A stretch of DNA of 64,000 nt from Bacillus vallismortis. GTDB taxonomy: Bacteria; Bacillota; Bacilli; Bacillales; Bacillaceae. The notes below the pieces were generated by a model. That model had not been told where the DNA came from, searched no databases, and saw nothing but the letters and a program-made list of their open reading frames with translations. The position numbers and the translations under genes are program-made. The stretch's first letter is position 1; each line of letters opens with the position of its first letter. Location of the stretch: NCBI RefSeq assembly GCF_004116955.1, contig NZ_CP026362.1, positions 3,570,001-3,634,000 of the forward strand, read 5' to 3'. This document shows, one piece after another, positions 13,339 to 23,071 of this stretch.

Positions 13339-14718
13339 ATGGATACAATTGCGGCAATTTCCACACCGATGGGAGAAGGCGCGATTGCGATTGTACGGTT
13401 GAGCGGACCAGAAGCAATTCAAATCGCAGATAAAATGTATAAAGGGCCGAAGGGGAAAACACTCAGCTCGGTTGAATCACATACGATTCATTATGGTCAC
13501 ATCGTAGACAGACCTTCGGATCGTGTCGTTGAGGAAGTAATGGTATCAGTGTTAAAAGCGCCGAGAACTTTTACACGTGAAGATGTCATCGAAATTAACT
13601 GTCACGGGGGAATTGTGACTGTGAACCAAGTGCTTCAGCTCGCATTAAGAGAGGGAGCGAGATTGGCAGAGCCTGGTGAATTTACAAAACGCGCGTTTTT
13701 AAACGGCCGAATCGATCTTTCACAGGCAGAAGCGGTTATGGACTTAATCAGAGCAAAAACGGACCGGGCAATGAACGTCGCCATGAATCAAATGGAAGGG
13801 CGTCTTTCTGCTTTGGTGCGCCGTTTACGCAGTGAGATTTTAGAAACGCTGGCTCATGTTGAGGTAAATATAGATTATCCGGAGTACGATGATGTAGAGG
13901 AAATGACGCATCAGCTTTTGGTTGAAAAGGCAACCGCCGTGAAAAAAGAAATTGAGGCACTGCTGAGGACTTCTGAGCAAGGGAAAATCTTGCGTGAAGG
14001 TCTATCTACTGTTATTATCGGCCGGCCAAATGTAGGGAAATCATCTCTTCTGAACAGCCTTGTTCATGAGGCGAAAGCCATTGTGACTGATATACCCGGA
14101 ACGACTCGGGATGTGATTGAGGAATACGTTAATGTAAGAGGCGTTCCGCTTCGTCTAGTTGATACAGCGGGTATTCGTGAAACAGAGGATATTGTTGAAC
14201 GAATCGGTGTTGAACGTTCTCGCCAGGTTCTTAAGGAAGCGGACCTGATTTTACTTGTGCTTAATTATAGTGAAGAGCTTTCTGAAGAAGACGTAAAGCT
14301 TTTTGAAGCCGTTGAGGGCATGGATGTTATCGTGATTATGAATAAGACTGACCTTGAGGCGAAGATTGACAGTGAGCATGTCCGTGAGCTTGCCAATGGA
14401 CGTCCTGTTGTTACGACATCTCTTTTAAAAGAGGAAGGCATCAATGATTTGGAAGAAGCGATTCAATCGCTGTTCTATACTGGTGCTATTGAAAGCGGAG
14501 ATCTGACTTATGTCAGCAATACACGTCATATCTCTATCTTACAGCAAGCAAACCGTGCCATTGAAGATGCGCTTAGCGGCATCGAACAGGATGTCCCGAT
14601 CGACATGGTGCAAATCGACCTGACAAGATGCTGGGAGCTTTTGGGCGAAATCATCGGAGATGCTGTCCATGAAAGCTTAATTGATCAGCTCTTTTCACAA
14701 TTCTGTTTAGGAAAATAA
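13339..14718 (+). CDS. mnmE: tRNA modification GTPase MnmE
   Basis: MnmE works with MnmG to build cmnm5U34 in certain tRNAs. [20 protein letters not shown] (start 13339, GAGGTG 7 nt upstream) gives 459 aa. It has an N-terminal formyl-THF-binding domain, a helical domain, and an inserted G domain with GRPNVGKSS (G1), DIPGTTRDV (G2), DTAG (G3) and NKTD (G4). The C-terminus is FCLGK, carrying the conserved Cys of the CxGK motif. mnmG follows after 20 bp. Confidence 0.98.
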   Translation: MDTIAAISTPMGEGAIAIVRLSGPEAIQIADKMYKGPKGKTLSSVESHTIHYGHIVDRPSDRVVEEVMVSVLKAPRTFTREDVIEINCHGGIVTVNQVLQLALREGARLAEPGEFTKRAFLNGRIDLSQAEAVMDLIRAKTDRAMNVAMNQMEGRLSALVRRLRSEILETLAHVEVNIDYPEYDDVEEMTHQLLVEKATAVKKEIEALLRTSEQGKILREGLSTVIIGRPNVGKSSLLNSLVHEAKAIVTDIPGTTRDVIEEYVNVRGVPLRLVDTAGIRETEDIVERIGVERSRQVLKEADLILLVLNYSEELSEEDVKLFEAVEGMDVIVIMNKTDLEAKIDSEHVRELANGRPVVTTSLLKEEGINDLEEAIQSLFYTGAIESGDLTYVSNTRHISILQQANRAIEDALSGIEQDVPIDMVQIDLTRCWELLGEIIGDAVHESLIDQLFSQFCLGK

Positions 14719-14738
14719 TAAAAGGAGGAACGAGAATC

Positions 14739-16625
14739 ATGGGGTATGAAGCAGGCCAATACGATGTGATTGTGATTGGCGCCGGGCATGCCGGTGTTGA
14801 GGCTGCCCTCGCATCAGCACGTCAAGGCGCCAAAACACTTGTCTTGACCATCAACCTAGATATGGTTGCATTTATGCCATGTAATCCGTCTGTCGGCGGC
14901 CCCGCAAAAGGGATTGTCGTCCGCGAAATTGACGCGCTCGGCGGAGAAATGGGCAGAAACATCGATAAAACGCATATACAAATGAGAATGCTGAATACTG
15001 GAAAAGGTCCTGCCGTCCGTGCATTGCGTGCGCAAGCAGACAAATTCCAATATCAGCACGAAATGAAAAATACACTTGAAAAAGAACCAAACTTAACAAT
15101 GCTGCAAGGAATTGTGGAGCGGCTGATCGTTGAAGACGGCGAATGCCGCGGTGTCATTACACAAACAGGCGCGCATTATCGTGCGAAAGCGGTTGTCATG
15201 ACGACAGGGACATATTTAAGAGGACGAATCATTCTTGGAGATCTGTCTTACTCAAGCGGTCCAAATAACCAGCAGCCTTCTATTAAGCTTTCTGAGCATT
15301 TGGAGGAACTGGGCTTTGAACTTGTTCGTTTTAAAACAGGTACGCCGCCTCGCGTGAAAAGCGACACGATTGATTACAGCAAAACGGAAATTCAGCCTGG
15401 TGACGATGTGCCTCGCGCTTTCTCATATGAAACAGTGGAATATATTACAGATCAGCTTCCTTGCTGGCTGACATATACAAGCCCTGAAACACATGAGATT
15501 ATCGACGGCAACCTGCACCGTTCACCGATGTATTCCGGCATGATCAAAGGCACGGGCCCTAGATATTGCCCGTCCATTGAAGATAAAGTTGTCCGTTTTA
15601 ATGATAAACCGCGTCACCAAATCTTCCTTGAGCCGGAAGGCAGAAATACACAGGAAGTCTATGTCCAAGGTTTATCTACAAGTCTTCCAGAAGATGTACA
15701 GCAAAGAATGCTTGCAACGATTCCGGGTCTTGAAAACGTGCAAATGATGAGAGCCGGCTATGCGATTGAGTATGATGCGATCGTACCGACACAGCTATGG
15801 CCGACACTTGAAACGAAAAAAATCACAAACCTTTATACTGCTGGCCAAATTAACGGAACATCCGGTTATGAAGAAGCTGCGGGACAAGGAATTATGGCGG
15901 GGATCAATGCAGGGCGAAAAGCGCTTGGAGAAGAAGAAGTGATTCTGAGCCGTTCTGACGCCTACATTGGTGTTCTGATTGATGACCTTGTCACGAAGGG
16001 AACAAACGAACCATACCGTCTTCTCACATCACGTGCTGAATACAGATTGCTTCTTCGCCATGACAATGCTGATTTGCGCCTGACAGAAATCGGACATCGC
16101 ATTGGATTGATTTCTGATGAGCGCTATGCAGCTTTTGAACAGAAAAAAGCGGCGATCGAAGCGGAGAAAAAACGTCTGTATTCTGTGATTATCAAGCCGT
16201 CTCCGGAAAATCAAGAATATATCCGTTCTCTTGGCGGAAGCGAATTGAAAGATGGGGTTCGCGGCACAGACTTGATGAAACGTCCTGAAATGAACTATGA
16301 AACAGTCACAAAACTGGCGCCGCCAGAAGTGCCGGTTCCGCAAGACGTGGCAGAACAAGTAGAAATCCAAGTGAAATATGAAGGATATATTGAAAAATCT
16401 CTTCAGCAAGTGGAAAAACTGAAGAAGATGGAAAATAAGAAAATTCCGGATCGAATTGATTATGACGCAATTAAAGGGATCGCGACTGAGGCGCGTCAAA
16501 AGCTGAAAGATGTACGGCCTCTGTCTGTTGCCCAAGCTTCCCGCATTTCCGGTGTAAATCCAGCGGACATTTCAATTCTATTGGTGTATTTAGAGCAGGG
16601 ACGCATTGCGAAGATAGCCGAATAG
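14739..16625 (+). CDS. mnmG: tRNA uridine-5-carboxymethylaminomethyl synthase MnmG
   Basis: This FAD-dependent partner of MnmE is 628 aa. The FAD-binding motif is [16 protein letters not shown] (residues 11-26). The conserved Cys motif is [13 protein letters not shown]. The second FAD signature is [18 protein letters not shown] near 370, and the C-terminal MnmE-binding helical domain ends GRIAKIAE. It lies within the mnmE-mnmG-rsmG operon, with AAAGGAGG upstream of the ATG. Confidence 0.98.
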   Translation: MGYEAGQYDVIVIGAGHAGVEAALASARQGAKTLVLTINLDMVAFMPCNPSVGGPAKGIVVREIDALGGEMGRNIDKTHIQMRMLNTGKGPAVRALRAQADKFQYQHEMKNTLEKEPNLTMLQGIVERLIVEDGECRGVITQTGAHYRAKAVVMTTGTYLRGRIILGDLSYSSGPNNQQPSIKLSEHLEELGFELVRFKTGTPPRVKSDTIDYSKTEIQPGDDVPRAFSYETVEYITDQLPCWLTYTSPETHEIIDGNLHRSPMYSGMIKGTGPRYCPSIEDKVVRFNDKPRHQIFLEPEGRNTQEVYVQGLSTSLPEDVQQRMLATIPGLENVQMMRAGYAIEYDAIVPTQLWPTLETKKITNLYTAGQINGTSGYEEAAGQGIMAGINAGRKALGEEEVILSRSDAYIGVLIDDLVTKGTNEPYRLLTSRAEYRLLLRHDNADLRLTEIGHRIGLISDERYAAFEQKKAAIEAEKKRLYSVIIKPSPENQEYIRSLGGSELKDGVRGTDLMKRPEMNYETVTKLAPPEVPVPQDVAEQVEIQVKYEGYIEKSLQQVEKLKKMENKKIPDRIDYDAIKGIATEARQKLKDVRPLSVAQASRISGVNPADISILLVYLEQGRIAKIAE

Positions 16626-16638
16626 AAAGGATGACGGC

Positions 16639-17358
16639 ATGAATATTGAAGAATTCACTTCTGGTTTGGCGGAAAAAGGGATATCCCTTTCTCCCCGCCA
16701 GCTGGAGCAATTTGAGCTGTATTACGACATGTTGGTTGAATGGAACGAAAAAATTAATCTGACTTCCATTACAGAGAAAAAAGAAGTGTATCTTAAGCAT
16801 TTTTATGATTCCATTACAGCCGCTTTTTATGTCGACTTCAACCAAGTGAACACGATTTGTGATGTTGGAGCGGGAGCGGGTTTTCCGAGTCTTCCGATTA
16901 AAATATGCTTTCCGCACCTCCATGTCACAATCGTGGATTCACTAAACAAACGGATTACGTTTTTAGAAAAGTTGTCTGAAGCTTTGCAAATGGAGAATAC
17001 GACATTCTGCCATGACAGAGCTGAAACATTCGGACAGCGGAAAGATGTCCGGGAAAGCTATGATATTGTGACGGCGCGAGCAGTTGCGAGACTATCTGTT
17101 TTAAGCGAACTTTGCCTGCCTCTGGTGAAGAAAAACGGTTTATTTGTTGCTTTAAAAGCCGCATCAGCAGAAGAAGAACTGAATGCCGGCAAAAAAGCGA
17201 TCACGACGCTTGGAGGAGAACTTGAGCATACCCATTCCTTTAAGCTGCCTATTGAAGAAAGCGATCGTAACATTATGGTGATACGCAAGAAAAAAAGTAC
17301 GCCTAAGAAGTATCCAAGAAAACCGGGAACTCCTAATAAATCGCCAATTGAAGGGTAA
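16639..17358 (+). CDS. rsmG: 16S rRNA m7G527 methyltransferase RsmG
   Basis: RsmG methylates N7 of G527 in 16S rRNA; its loss gives low-level streptomycin resistance. It is 239 aa. The SAM-binding motif is [15 protein letters not shown] (near 75), the motif IV region [11 protein letters not shown], and the basic C-terminal tail is rich in Lys and Pro. It starts 13 bp after mnmG. Confidence 0.97.
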   Translation: MNIEEFTSGLAEKGISLSPRQLEQFELYYDMLVEWNEKINLTSITEKKEVYLKHFYDSITAAFYVDFNQVNTICDVGAGAGFPSLPIKICFPHLHVTIVDSLNKRITFLEKLSEALQMENTTFCHDRAETFGQRKDVRESYDIVTARAVARLSVLSELCLPLVKKNGLFVALKAASAEEELNAGKKAITTLGGELEHTHSFKLPIEESDRNIMVIRKKKSTPKKYPRKPGTPNKSPIEG

Positions 17359-17477
17359 TTTAGACAGCCTGATGTGACAATACCATCATATTCCTCAAAA
17401 TTGATGGATGTACAGCAGGAAAAACCATGAGAAAATAGAATTATAAAAATGGCAGTTTTTAAAGGTGGTGTAGGTAC

Positions 17478-18329
17478 ATGAAGCATTCATTCTCTCGTTT
17501 CTTCGGGCTTGGTGAGAAGGAACAGGAGCCGGAGATTGCTGAACATGAGACAAACAAAGAAGAGATTCTGGAAATACCGGTAAATGCTATCGTTCCCAAC
17601 CGTTTTCAGCCACGCACCATTTTCTCAGATGAAAAAATCAAAGAGTTAGCAATGACCATTCATACACACGGCATTATTCAGCCGATTGTTGTCAGGCATA
17701 CAGAAGAAGAAGGCCAATACGAACTCATTGCAGGTGAAAGACGCTGGAGAGCGGTTCAATCGCTCGAGTGGGAAAATATTCCGGCTATAATTAAGGATTT
17801 TTCCGACACGGAAACCGCTTCTGTGGCGTTAATTGAAAACTTGCAGCGGGAAGAACTGTCTTCTATTGAGGAAGCGCATGCCTATGCTAGGCTTCTTGAG
17901 CTTCATGATTTAACACAGGAAGCACTCGCGCAGCGTTTAGGAAAAGGACAGTCAACAATTGCGAATAAGCTGCGGTTATTAAAGCTGCCTCAGCCGGTCC
18001 AAGACGCGATCATGGAGAAGAAAATCACTGAGCGTCATGCCAGAGCGCTGATTCCGCTGAAACAGCCTGAGCTCCAAGTCACACTGCTCACAGAGATTAT
18101 TGAGAAAAGTTTAAATGTAAAACAGACGGAAGACCGCGTGGTGAAAATGCTGGAGCAAGGCCAGAGAAAACCAAAGCCTAGACGCAAAGCGTTCAGCAGA
18201 GACACAAGAATTGCAATGAACACGATTCGCCAGTCACTAACAATGGTTGAAGACAGCGGTGTAAAATTGAATACAGAAGAAGAAGAATTTGAAGAATATA
18301 TTCAATTAACGATCCGCATACCGAAATAA
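17478..18329 (+). CDS. noc: Nucleoid occlusion protein Noc
   Basis: Noc is a ParB-family CTPase that binds NBS sites, spreads, and keeps FtsZ from dividing over the nucleoid. It is 283 aa. The N-terminal amphipathic membrane-targeting helix begins [11 protein letters not shown]. The CTP-binding ParB/Srx fold has NRFQPR and GERRWRA, followed by [14 protein letters not shown]. The HTH is [19 protein letters not shown]. It is a paralogue of spo0J, 1.3 kb downstream. AAGGTGGTG lies upstream of the ATG. Confidence 0.97.
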   Translation: MKHSFSRFFGLGEKEQEPEIAEHETNKEEILEIPVNAIVPNRFQPRTIFSDEKIKELAMTIHTHGIIQPIVVRHTEEEGQYELIAGERRWRAVQSLEWENIPAIIKDFSDTETASVALIENLQREELSSIEEAHAYARLLELHDLTQEALAQRLGKGQSTIANKLRLLKLPQPVQDAIMEKKITERHARALIPLKQPELQVTLLTEIIEKSLNVKQTEDRVVKMLEQGQRKPKPRRKAFSRDTRIAMNTIRQSLTMVEDSGVKLNTEEEEFEEYIQLTIRIPK

Positions 18330-18362
18330 AGCTCTCCTGAAAATTAGGGGAGCTTTATTTTT
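18328..18362 (+). terminator. noc terminator
   Basis: A 10-bp stem AAAGCTCTCC/GGGGAGCTTT is followed by T-rich sequence directly after noc. Confidence 0.8.
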
Positions 18363-18916
18363 GTAGTAAAAGGAAATCAATTACTTTTACTTGTTATTGT
18401 TATATTAGAATTCTATTTTTAAGTTTGTGGATACATCCTTCCGTATCCTGTGGGAAAATTACTGCGTACCCCAAACAATATAGTGTAATGGCATGCCGAG
18501 GAGCATGCAGACGAAAACTGACTTTTTTTGAACACTTTTCCGATTTTTTTTCGCAAGGATTCGAGTTTGATCGGTCCGGGATCGATCTGGCCAGAAACTC
18601 TCACTTTCCCCAGTACAAAAGGAACGATATCGTAATATGAGAAACATGCTCATCAGCGTAACGGGTACATCTTTGTTTGTAGACCAGATTCTCTTTTGTA
18701 CGGAAACTTCTTCTTTTTTCTCTTAAAAACTCCTTTTTTGAGTCAAAAAAACATGAAAATAACAGAATTTATAAGAGAAAGGATTAGACACGCTTTAATT
18801 TTCAATTATTTCCTTTCTTAATCGGAACAAAATGATGAAAAAAATGAAACGCTTTAATCTTTTTTTGATAGAATAGAAGCAAGATAGTACATGTTCATGT
18901 GAAAGTAGGTGACATC
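18363..18916. other. noc-soj intergenic region without a supported gene
   Basis: This is about 550 bp. It holds one DnaA-box-like TGTGGATAC near 18425, a GCATGC-flanked inverted repeat near 18492-18510, and T-rich tracts. Short overlapping ORFs on both strands (61-71 codons) lack ribosome binding sites and family resemblance. The soj-spo0J promoter must lie in its right end, but I cannot assign -35/-10 elements firmly. Confidence 0.5.
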
Positions 18917-19678
18917 GTGGGAAAAATCATAGCAATTACGAACCAAAAAGGCGGAGTCGGAAAAACAACGACGTCTGTCAACCTTGGGGCATGCTTAGCT
19001 TACATAGGGAAAAGGGTTCTGCTGGTAGATATTGATCCGCAGGGAAATGCAACAAGCGGATTAGGGATTGAAAAAGCCGATGTAGAGCAGTGTGTGTACG
19101 ATATTTTAGTAGACGATGCAGATGTAATAGATATAATTAAAGCAACGACAGTGGAGAACCTGGACGTGATTCCTGCGACAATACAGCTTGCAGGAGCTGA
19201 AATCGAGCTGGTTCCGACGATTTCAAGAGAAGTGAGACTGAAGAGGGCGCTTGAAGCAGTAAAGCAGAATTATGATTACATTATCATTGACTGTCCGCCT
19301 TCATTGGGGCTGTTGACGATTAACGCGCTTACTGCCTCAGATTCTGTAGTGATTCCTGTACAGTGCGAATATTACGCGTTGGAGGGGCTCAGCCAGTTAT
19401 TAAATACAGTACGTCTTGTGCAAAAGCATTTGAATACGGATTTAATGATTGAAGGTGTACTGCTGACAATGCTTGATGCCCGGACGAATCTCGGCATCCA
19501 AGTGATTGAAGAGGTTAAGAAGTATTTTAGAGATAAAGTATATAAGACGGTTATTCCGCGTAATGTCCGTCTGAGCGAAGCGCCGAGTCACGGAAAACCC
19601 ATCATTTTATACGATCCGCGGTCAAGAGGTGCGGAAGTATATTTAGATTTAGCAAAGGAAGTGGCTGCGAATGGCTAA
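18917..19678 (+). CDS. soj: Chromosome partitioning ATPase Soj (ParA)
   Basis: Soj is a ParA ATPase that moves on the nucleoid, regulates DnaA oligomerisation and works with Spo0J. The GTG start (18917, AGGTG 5 nt upstream) yields 253 aa, beginning [18 protein letters not shown] with the deviant Walker A (KGGVGKTT). Walker A' is [14 protein letters not shown] and Walker B is YIIIDCPPS. Spo0J begins 8 bp before its stop. Confidence 0.98.
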   Translation: MGKIIAITNQKGGVGKTTTSVNLGACLAYIGKRVLLVDIDPQGNATSGLGIEKADVEQCVYDILVDDADVIDIIKATTVENLDVIPATIQLAGAEIELVPTISREVRLKRALEAVKQNYDYIIIDCPPSLGLLTINALTASDSVVIPVQCEYYALEGLSQLLNTVRLVQKHLNTDLMIEGVLLTMLDARTNLGIQVIEEVKKYFRDKVYKTVIPRNVRLSEAPSHGKPIILYDPRSRGAEVYLDLAKEVAANG

Positions 19679-20519
19679 AGGCCTTGGAAAAGGGATTAAT
19701 GCGTTGTTCAATCAGGTCGATTTGTCGAATGAGACAGTTGAAGATATTAAAGTTGCCGATTTACGCCCTAATCCTTATCAGCCAAGAAAACACTTTGATG
19801 ACGAGGCATTAGCTGAACTAAAAGAATCTGTGCAGCAGCATGGCATTCTTCAGCCGCTTATCGTCAGAAAATCTTTAAAAGGCTATGATATTGTTGCGGG
19901 TGAACGGCGTTTTCGAGCGGCAAAGCTTGCGGGTTTAGACACGGTTCCGGCCATTGTTCGTGAATTATCAGAGGCATTAATGAGAGAAATTGCTTTATTG
20001 GAAAACCTTCAGCGTGAAGATTTATCGCCGCTTGAAGAGGCCCAGGCCTACGATTCTTTGCTGAAACACTTAGATCTCACGCAAGAACAGCTTGCTAAAC
20101 GTCTTGGGAAAAGCAGACCGCATATTGCGAATCATTTAAGATTGCTGACACTTCCAGAAAACGTTCAACATCTTATTGCTGAAGGTACGCTTTCGATGGG
20201 ACATGGACGCACGCTTCTTGGCTTGAAAAACAAAAGTAAGCTTGAACCGCTTGTACAAAAAGTCATTGCGGAGCAGCTCAATGTTCGACAGCTAGAACAG
20301 CTGATTCAGCAGTTAAATCAGAATGTTTCACGTGAAACAAAGAAAAAAGAGCCTGTGAAAGACGCGGTTCTGAAAGAACGGGAATCCTATCTGCAAAATT
20401 ATTTTGGAACAACGGTCAATATTAAACGACAAAAGAAAAAAGGAAGAATTGAGATTGAATTTTTCTCAAATGAAGATCTTGATCGGATTTTAGAGCTTTT
20501 GTCTGAAAGAGAATCGTAA
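19671..20519 (+). CDS. spo0J: Chromosome partitioning protein Spo0J (ParB)
   Basis: Spo0J is a CTP-dependent DNA clamp that loads at parS and recruits SMC. It is 282 aa. Motifs are [10 protein letters not shown], the CTP-binding [23 protein letters not shown], the [22 protein letters not shown], and a C-terminal dimerisation domain. The gene carries a parS site in its own 3' half (20324-20339), as in B. subtilis. It overlaps soj by 8 bp. Confidence 0.98.
   Translation: MAKGLGKGINALFNQVDLSNETVEDIKVADLRPNPYQPRKHFDDEALAELKESVQQHGILQPLIVRKSLKGYDIVAGERRFRAAKLAGLDTVPAIVRELSEALMREIALLENLQREDLSPLEEAQAYDSLLKHLDLTQEQLAKRLGKSRPHIANHLRLLTLPENVQHLIAEGTLSMGHGRTLLGLKNKSKLEPLVQKVIAEQLNVRQLEQLIQQLNQNVSRETKKKEPVKDAVLKERESYLQNYFGTTVNIKRQKKKGRIEIEFFSNEDLDRILELLSERES
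20324..20339. other. parS: parS site inside spo0J
   Basis: TGTTTCACGTGAAACA is a perfect 16-bp palindrome matching the B. subtilis parS consensus. It encodes N-V-S-R-E-T within Spo0J. Confidence 0.95.
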
Positions 20520-20525
20520 ATACAG

Positions 20526-20556
20526 AAACCATCTTTCAAAAGAAGATGGTTTTTTG
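20526..20556. terminator. Bidirectional terminator between spo0J and yyaC
   Basis: A 10-bp stem AAACCATCTT/AAGATGGTTT has a 7-nt loop with T-runs on both strands. It lies between convergent spo0J and yyaC. Confidence 0.8.
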
Positions 20557-20558
20557 AA

Positions 20559-21176
20559 TTATATGCGCCCGGTGATCCTTTGGAGCGGGCTAAGGCGTTC
20601 GTGCCTCCACCCTGTCCGATCAGTTGCACTCAATCCTTCAGCAAGAACATTTGCCATATTCATGACCAAGTGCAGCCTTGTATTTTGTAAAACAAAGTAT
20701 TCCATAAAACCACTCACATTTACAATTCCGTTAATATGAAGATCTCCCACTTCAGGAAGGTCCTTTTGCACACCGGCTCCCGGCTTTAATGGCCCCTCTC
20801 CGATTTGAAACGAACCTACACTTTTAACGCGTCCTAAGCATGCATCGACTGCTATAATGAATGGGTTTTTATGTATTTTTTGAATGTCTTGAATTTTATC
20901 CTTCATATTCACAGCGTGGACAGGGTCAGATAAAGTGCCATAGACATGAAATCTAGTGAGCTGCATTTGTTTGAGTTTCATTCCTACGAGCGGGCCTAAT
21001 GAATCGCCGGTTGAACGGTCTGTTCCGATACAAACCACGATAATGGGTTTGCCGGCAGCTTTCCGCAAGGATGAAGAAAGGATGGTTTGGATCTGTTTTA
21101 CTGCGGCTGCATCCGTGTGTGAAACATATTGCTTTACTCGTTCCTGAGAGGAAAAAAGCCCGCCTTTTCGATTCAT
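20559..21176 (-). CDS. yyaC: Sporulation protein YyaC (DUF1256, GPR-like fold)
   Basis: The 205-aa start (21176, MNRKGGLFSSQERV) follows GGAAG; the ORF is open three codons further. The family shares the fold of the Gpr germination protease: IVVCIGTDRSTGDSLGPLVG near 55, VHAVNMKDKI, and FIIAVDACLG with its Asp. It is annotated as a sporulation protein in Bacillus, but its substrate is not clear to me. It converges on spo0J. Confidence 0.92.
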   Translation of the reverse strand: MNRKGGLFSSQERVKQYVSHTDAAAVKQIQTILSSSLRKAAGKPIIVVCIGTDRSTGDSLGPLVGMKLKQMQLTRFHVYGTLSDPVHAVNMKDKIQDIQKIHKNPFIIAVDACLGRVKSVGSFQIGEGPLKPGAGVQKDLPEVGDLHINGIVNVSGFMEYFVLQNTRLHLVMNMANVLAEGLSATDRTGWRHERLSPLQRITGRI

Positions 21177-21402
21177 AGATTTCACTTCCTTGTTATAGTA
21201 GGTAGCAAAGTGGCTGTGGTGTGTGTTTAGATATGTAAGGTTGTTTACAGTATATCCAGCAGTACGATCTTTTATGCTTCGTGTATAGAGCCGGATATTT
21301 TTTATTCATAGAGGGCGTCATTAGCGGGTTAATGATAAGTATTGTGCCCAAATGTCTCGATACGATCAAGCTAGGGTTTGCTTACAAAACATTTGATCAT
21401 AT

Positions 21403-21537
21403 ATGGAAGTGTATACCAGTTATCTAAATGGCGACGAATTGAAAGGTTCCGGTATCAGAAGTGATATTTATTATCCTTCAATCGGTGGGAAAGGGTTTCT
21501 GGATGGCGATGTATACATGAGAGAAAGGGAAGAATGA
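21403..21537 (+). CDS. 44-residue ORF, probable gene remnant
   Basis: It translates to MEVYTSYLNGDELKGSGI and continues to ...GDVYMREREE. It has coding-like composition but no clear RBS, and I recognise no family. A terminator (21565-21591) lies 28 bp downstream, suggesting that transcribed DNA once ended here. The rest of the yyaC-yyaD gap (21177-21704) shows nothing else I can support. It could be the tail of a larger lost gene. Confidence 0.3.
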   Translation: MEVYTSYLNGDELKGSGIRSDIYYPSIGGKGFLDGDVYMREREE

Positions 21538-21564
21538 GGTTTCTTTCTAAATATCTTATTTTAG

Positions 21565-21591
21565 ACTGCCTGCATTGGCAGTTTTTTTATG
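21565..21591 (+). terminator. Intrinsic terminator upstream of yyaD
   Basis: The stem ACTGCC/TGGCAGT has a 5-nt loop and is followed by T7. It points rightward, after the 44-residue ORF. Confidence 0.65.
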
Positions 21592-21704
21592 TGTATTTAG
21601 GATGATAATTTCCTGATGTATATGAAAATATGGCATGTTTGCTTTCAGATACTTATATAGTAACAATAGCGGGAACAAGCCCAACTCTGTGCTATGAGGT
21701 GATG

Positions 21705-22721
21705 ATGTTGTGGAGAGCCGGAATGAAGTGGATGCTGCTCATATTAGGGAGCCTGATCGGGGCCGGATATGCGAGCGGTCAGGAGATATGGCAGTTTTTT
21801 GGAGTGGAAAGCGGACTTGCTATTGTGCTGTTTACAATCATGTTCATGTTCTCATCTTATATTGTGATGAAAATTAGTTTTAAGGTAAAATCCACTCATT
21901 TTTTGCCGGTTCTGGAGCATTTGATGGGACCGTGGCTGGCGAAAATTTATGATGTCCTCATCGTTTTTTATTTGTTTTCGACGACTATGGTGATGATTGC
22001 CGGAGGCGGTGTGACCCTGCAAATGTACAAGCTTCCTTTCTGGTGGGGAATCGCGCTGATTTGTATCGTGACTGTGTGTTTGTTTTTCTGGGATGTGAAA
22101 GGGATATTATCAGTAAATGGCATTATCATTCCTGTATTAGTTGCGGGTTTGCTGTATGCGCTGATCTCCTTTCAGAGCACCCATCACCATACATGGACAA
22201 TTGATTTGACTAGGCAGTATAACTGGCCTGCAAGCATTACGTTCACCTCTTTAAACATTCTTTCTGTTGTCGCGATTTTATCCTCCGTGGGAAAAGAAAT
22301 GAAAGGTCTCGGTGAAGCGAAAATCGCCAGTGTGGCAAGCGGTCTTGTTTTTGGCGTGATCTCATTTGTCTATAATGAGACGTTAGTGGAGCTGGCGGGC
22401 TCCCTTTCTCAGTTTGAAATCCCATTGTTTGCCGTCTTGGAGGATTTTCCTTATCTCCTTTTTTTATGTATGACAGCGGTTCTGTGCCTAGCGATTTATA
22501 CAACGACGGTAGCGGGTTTGCTTGGGCTGTCAAGCCGGCTGATGGCGTTTGTTCATATGCCGAGATGGATGATTGTGTTCATTCTATTAGCGTTGATGGT
22601 GCCTTTTACTTCTTTTGGGTTTTCTGAATTGATCGCATTCTTGTATCCAATATACGGGATGCTAAATTTGTACTTGTTAGTTTGTCTGTGGTTATATCCT
22701 ATTTTAAGTAAATGGAAATAA
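21705..22721 (+). CDS. yyaD: YkvI-family membrane protein YyaD
   Basis: This integral membrane protein has about ten hydrophobic segments, beginning MLLILGSLIGAGYASGQEIW, with a transporter-like glycine-rich first helix. It resembles YyaD/YkvI of B. subtilis, whose function is unknown to me. The ORF is open to 21630, but the upstream part lacks an RBS. AGGTG (21697-21701) supports ATG 21705 (338 aa), or more comfortably the adjacent TTG at 21708. It is a single gene with no close partner. Confidence 0.85.
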   Translation: MLWRAGMKWMLLILGSLIGAGYASGQEIWQFFGVESGLAIVLFTIMFMFSSYIVMKISFKVKSTHFLPVLEHLMGPWLAKIYDVLIVFYLFSTTMVMIAGGGVTLQMYKLPFWWGIALICIVTVCLFFWDVKGILSVNGIIIPVLVAGLLYALISFQSTHHHTWTIDLTRQYNWPASITFTSLNILSVVAILSSVGKEMKGLGEAKIASVASGLVFGVISFVYNETLVELAGSLSQFEIPLFAVLEDFPYLLFLCMTAVLCLAIYTTTVAGLLGLSSRLMAFVHMPRWMIVFILLALMVPFTSFGFSELIAFLYPIYGMLNLYLLVCLWLYPILSKWK

Positions 22722-22814
22722 GAGGATTTATTTCTTTTCGGGTATCTTAATTGCTCTTATGATCAGTTTTTTTGTACAATAGATACAGCAGTTTATGAAA
22801 AGAGGTGAAGGGTC

Positions 22815-23021
22815 TTGGCGGATAAAGACTTTGGCCTAAATGATATCGTAGAAATGAAAAAACCGCATCCATGCGGAGCGAACAGCTGGAAAATTATACG
22901 CATGGGGATGGATATCCGAATTAAGTGTGAGGGATGCTCTCACAGTGTGATGATTCCGAGAAGAGAATTTGAAAGAAAACTTAAAAAAGTACTAGTCAAG
23001 CATGAGGAGCCTACTTCATAA
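22815..23021 (+). CDS. yyzM: DUF951 protein YyzM
   Basis: This 68-aa protein has a TTG start (GAGGTG 8 nt upstream) and begins (L/M)ADKDFGLNDIVEMKKPHPCG. The DUF951 family has conserved KxHPCG and CxxC-like (IKCEGCSHSVMIPR) cysteines, suggesting metal or nucleic acid binding. In Firmicutes it commonly sits upstream of ychF, as here. Confidence 0.88.
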   Translation: MADKDFGLNDIVEMKKPHPCGANSWKIIRMGMDIRIKCEGCSHSVMIPRREFERKLKKVLVKHEEPTS

Positions 23022-23071
23022 AAAGGCCGGCACTCATGCTTTTTCATATACAAGGTAAGGAGAAGACGGCG

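Noticed and set aside
16029..16535. 168-codon frame opposite mnmG
   Set aside because: Antisense shadow of a conserved gene, without RBS or family motifs.
18419..18653. Overlapping 61-71 codon frames between noc and soj
   Set aside because: No RBS, overlapping on both strands, no recognisable family. I could not confirm them as a small gene.
18880..18912. parS-like TGTTCATGTGAAAG upstream of soj
   Set aside because: Too many departures from the 16-bp palindrome compared with the two accepted sites.
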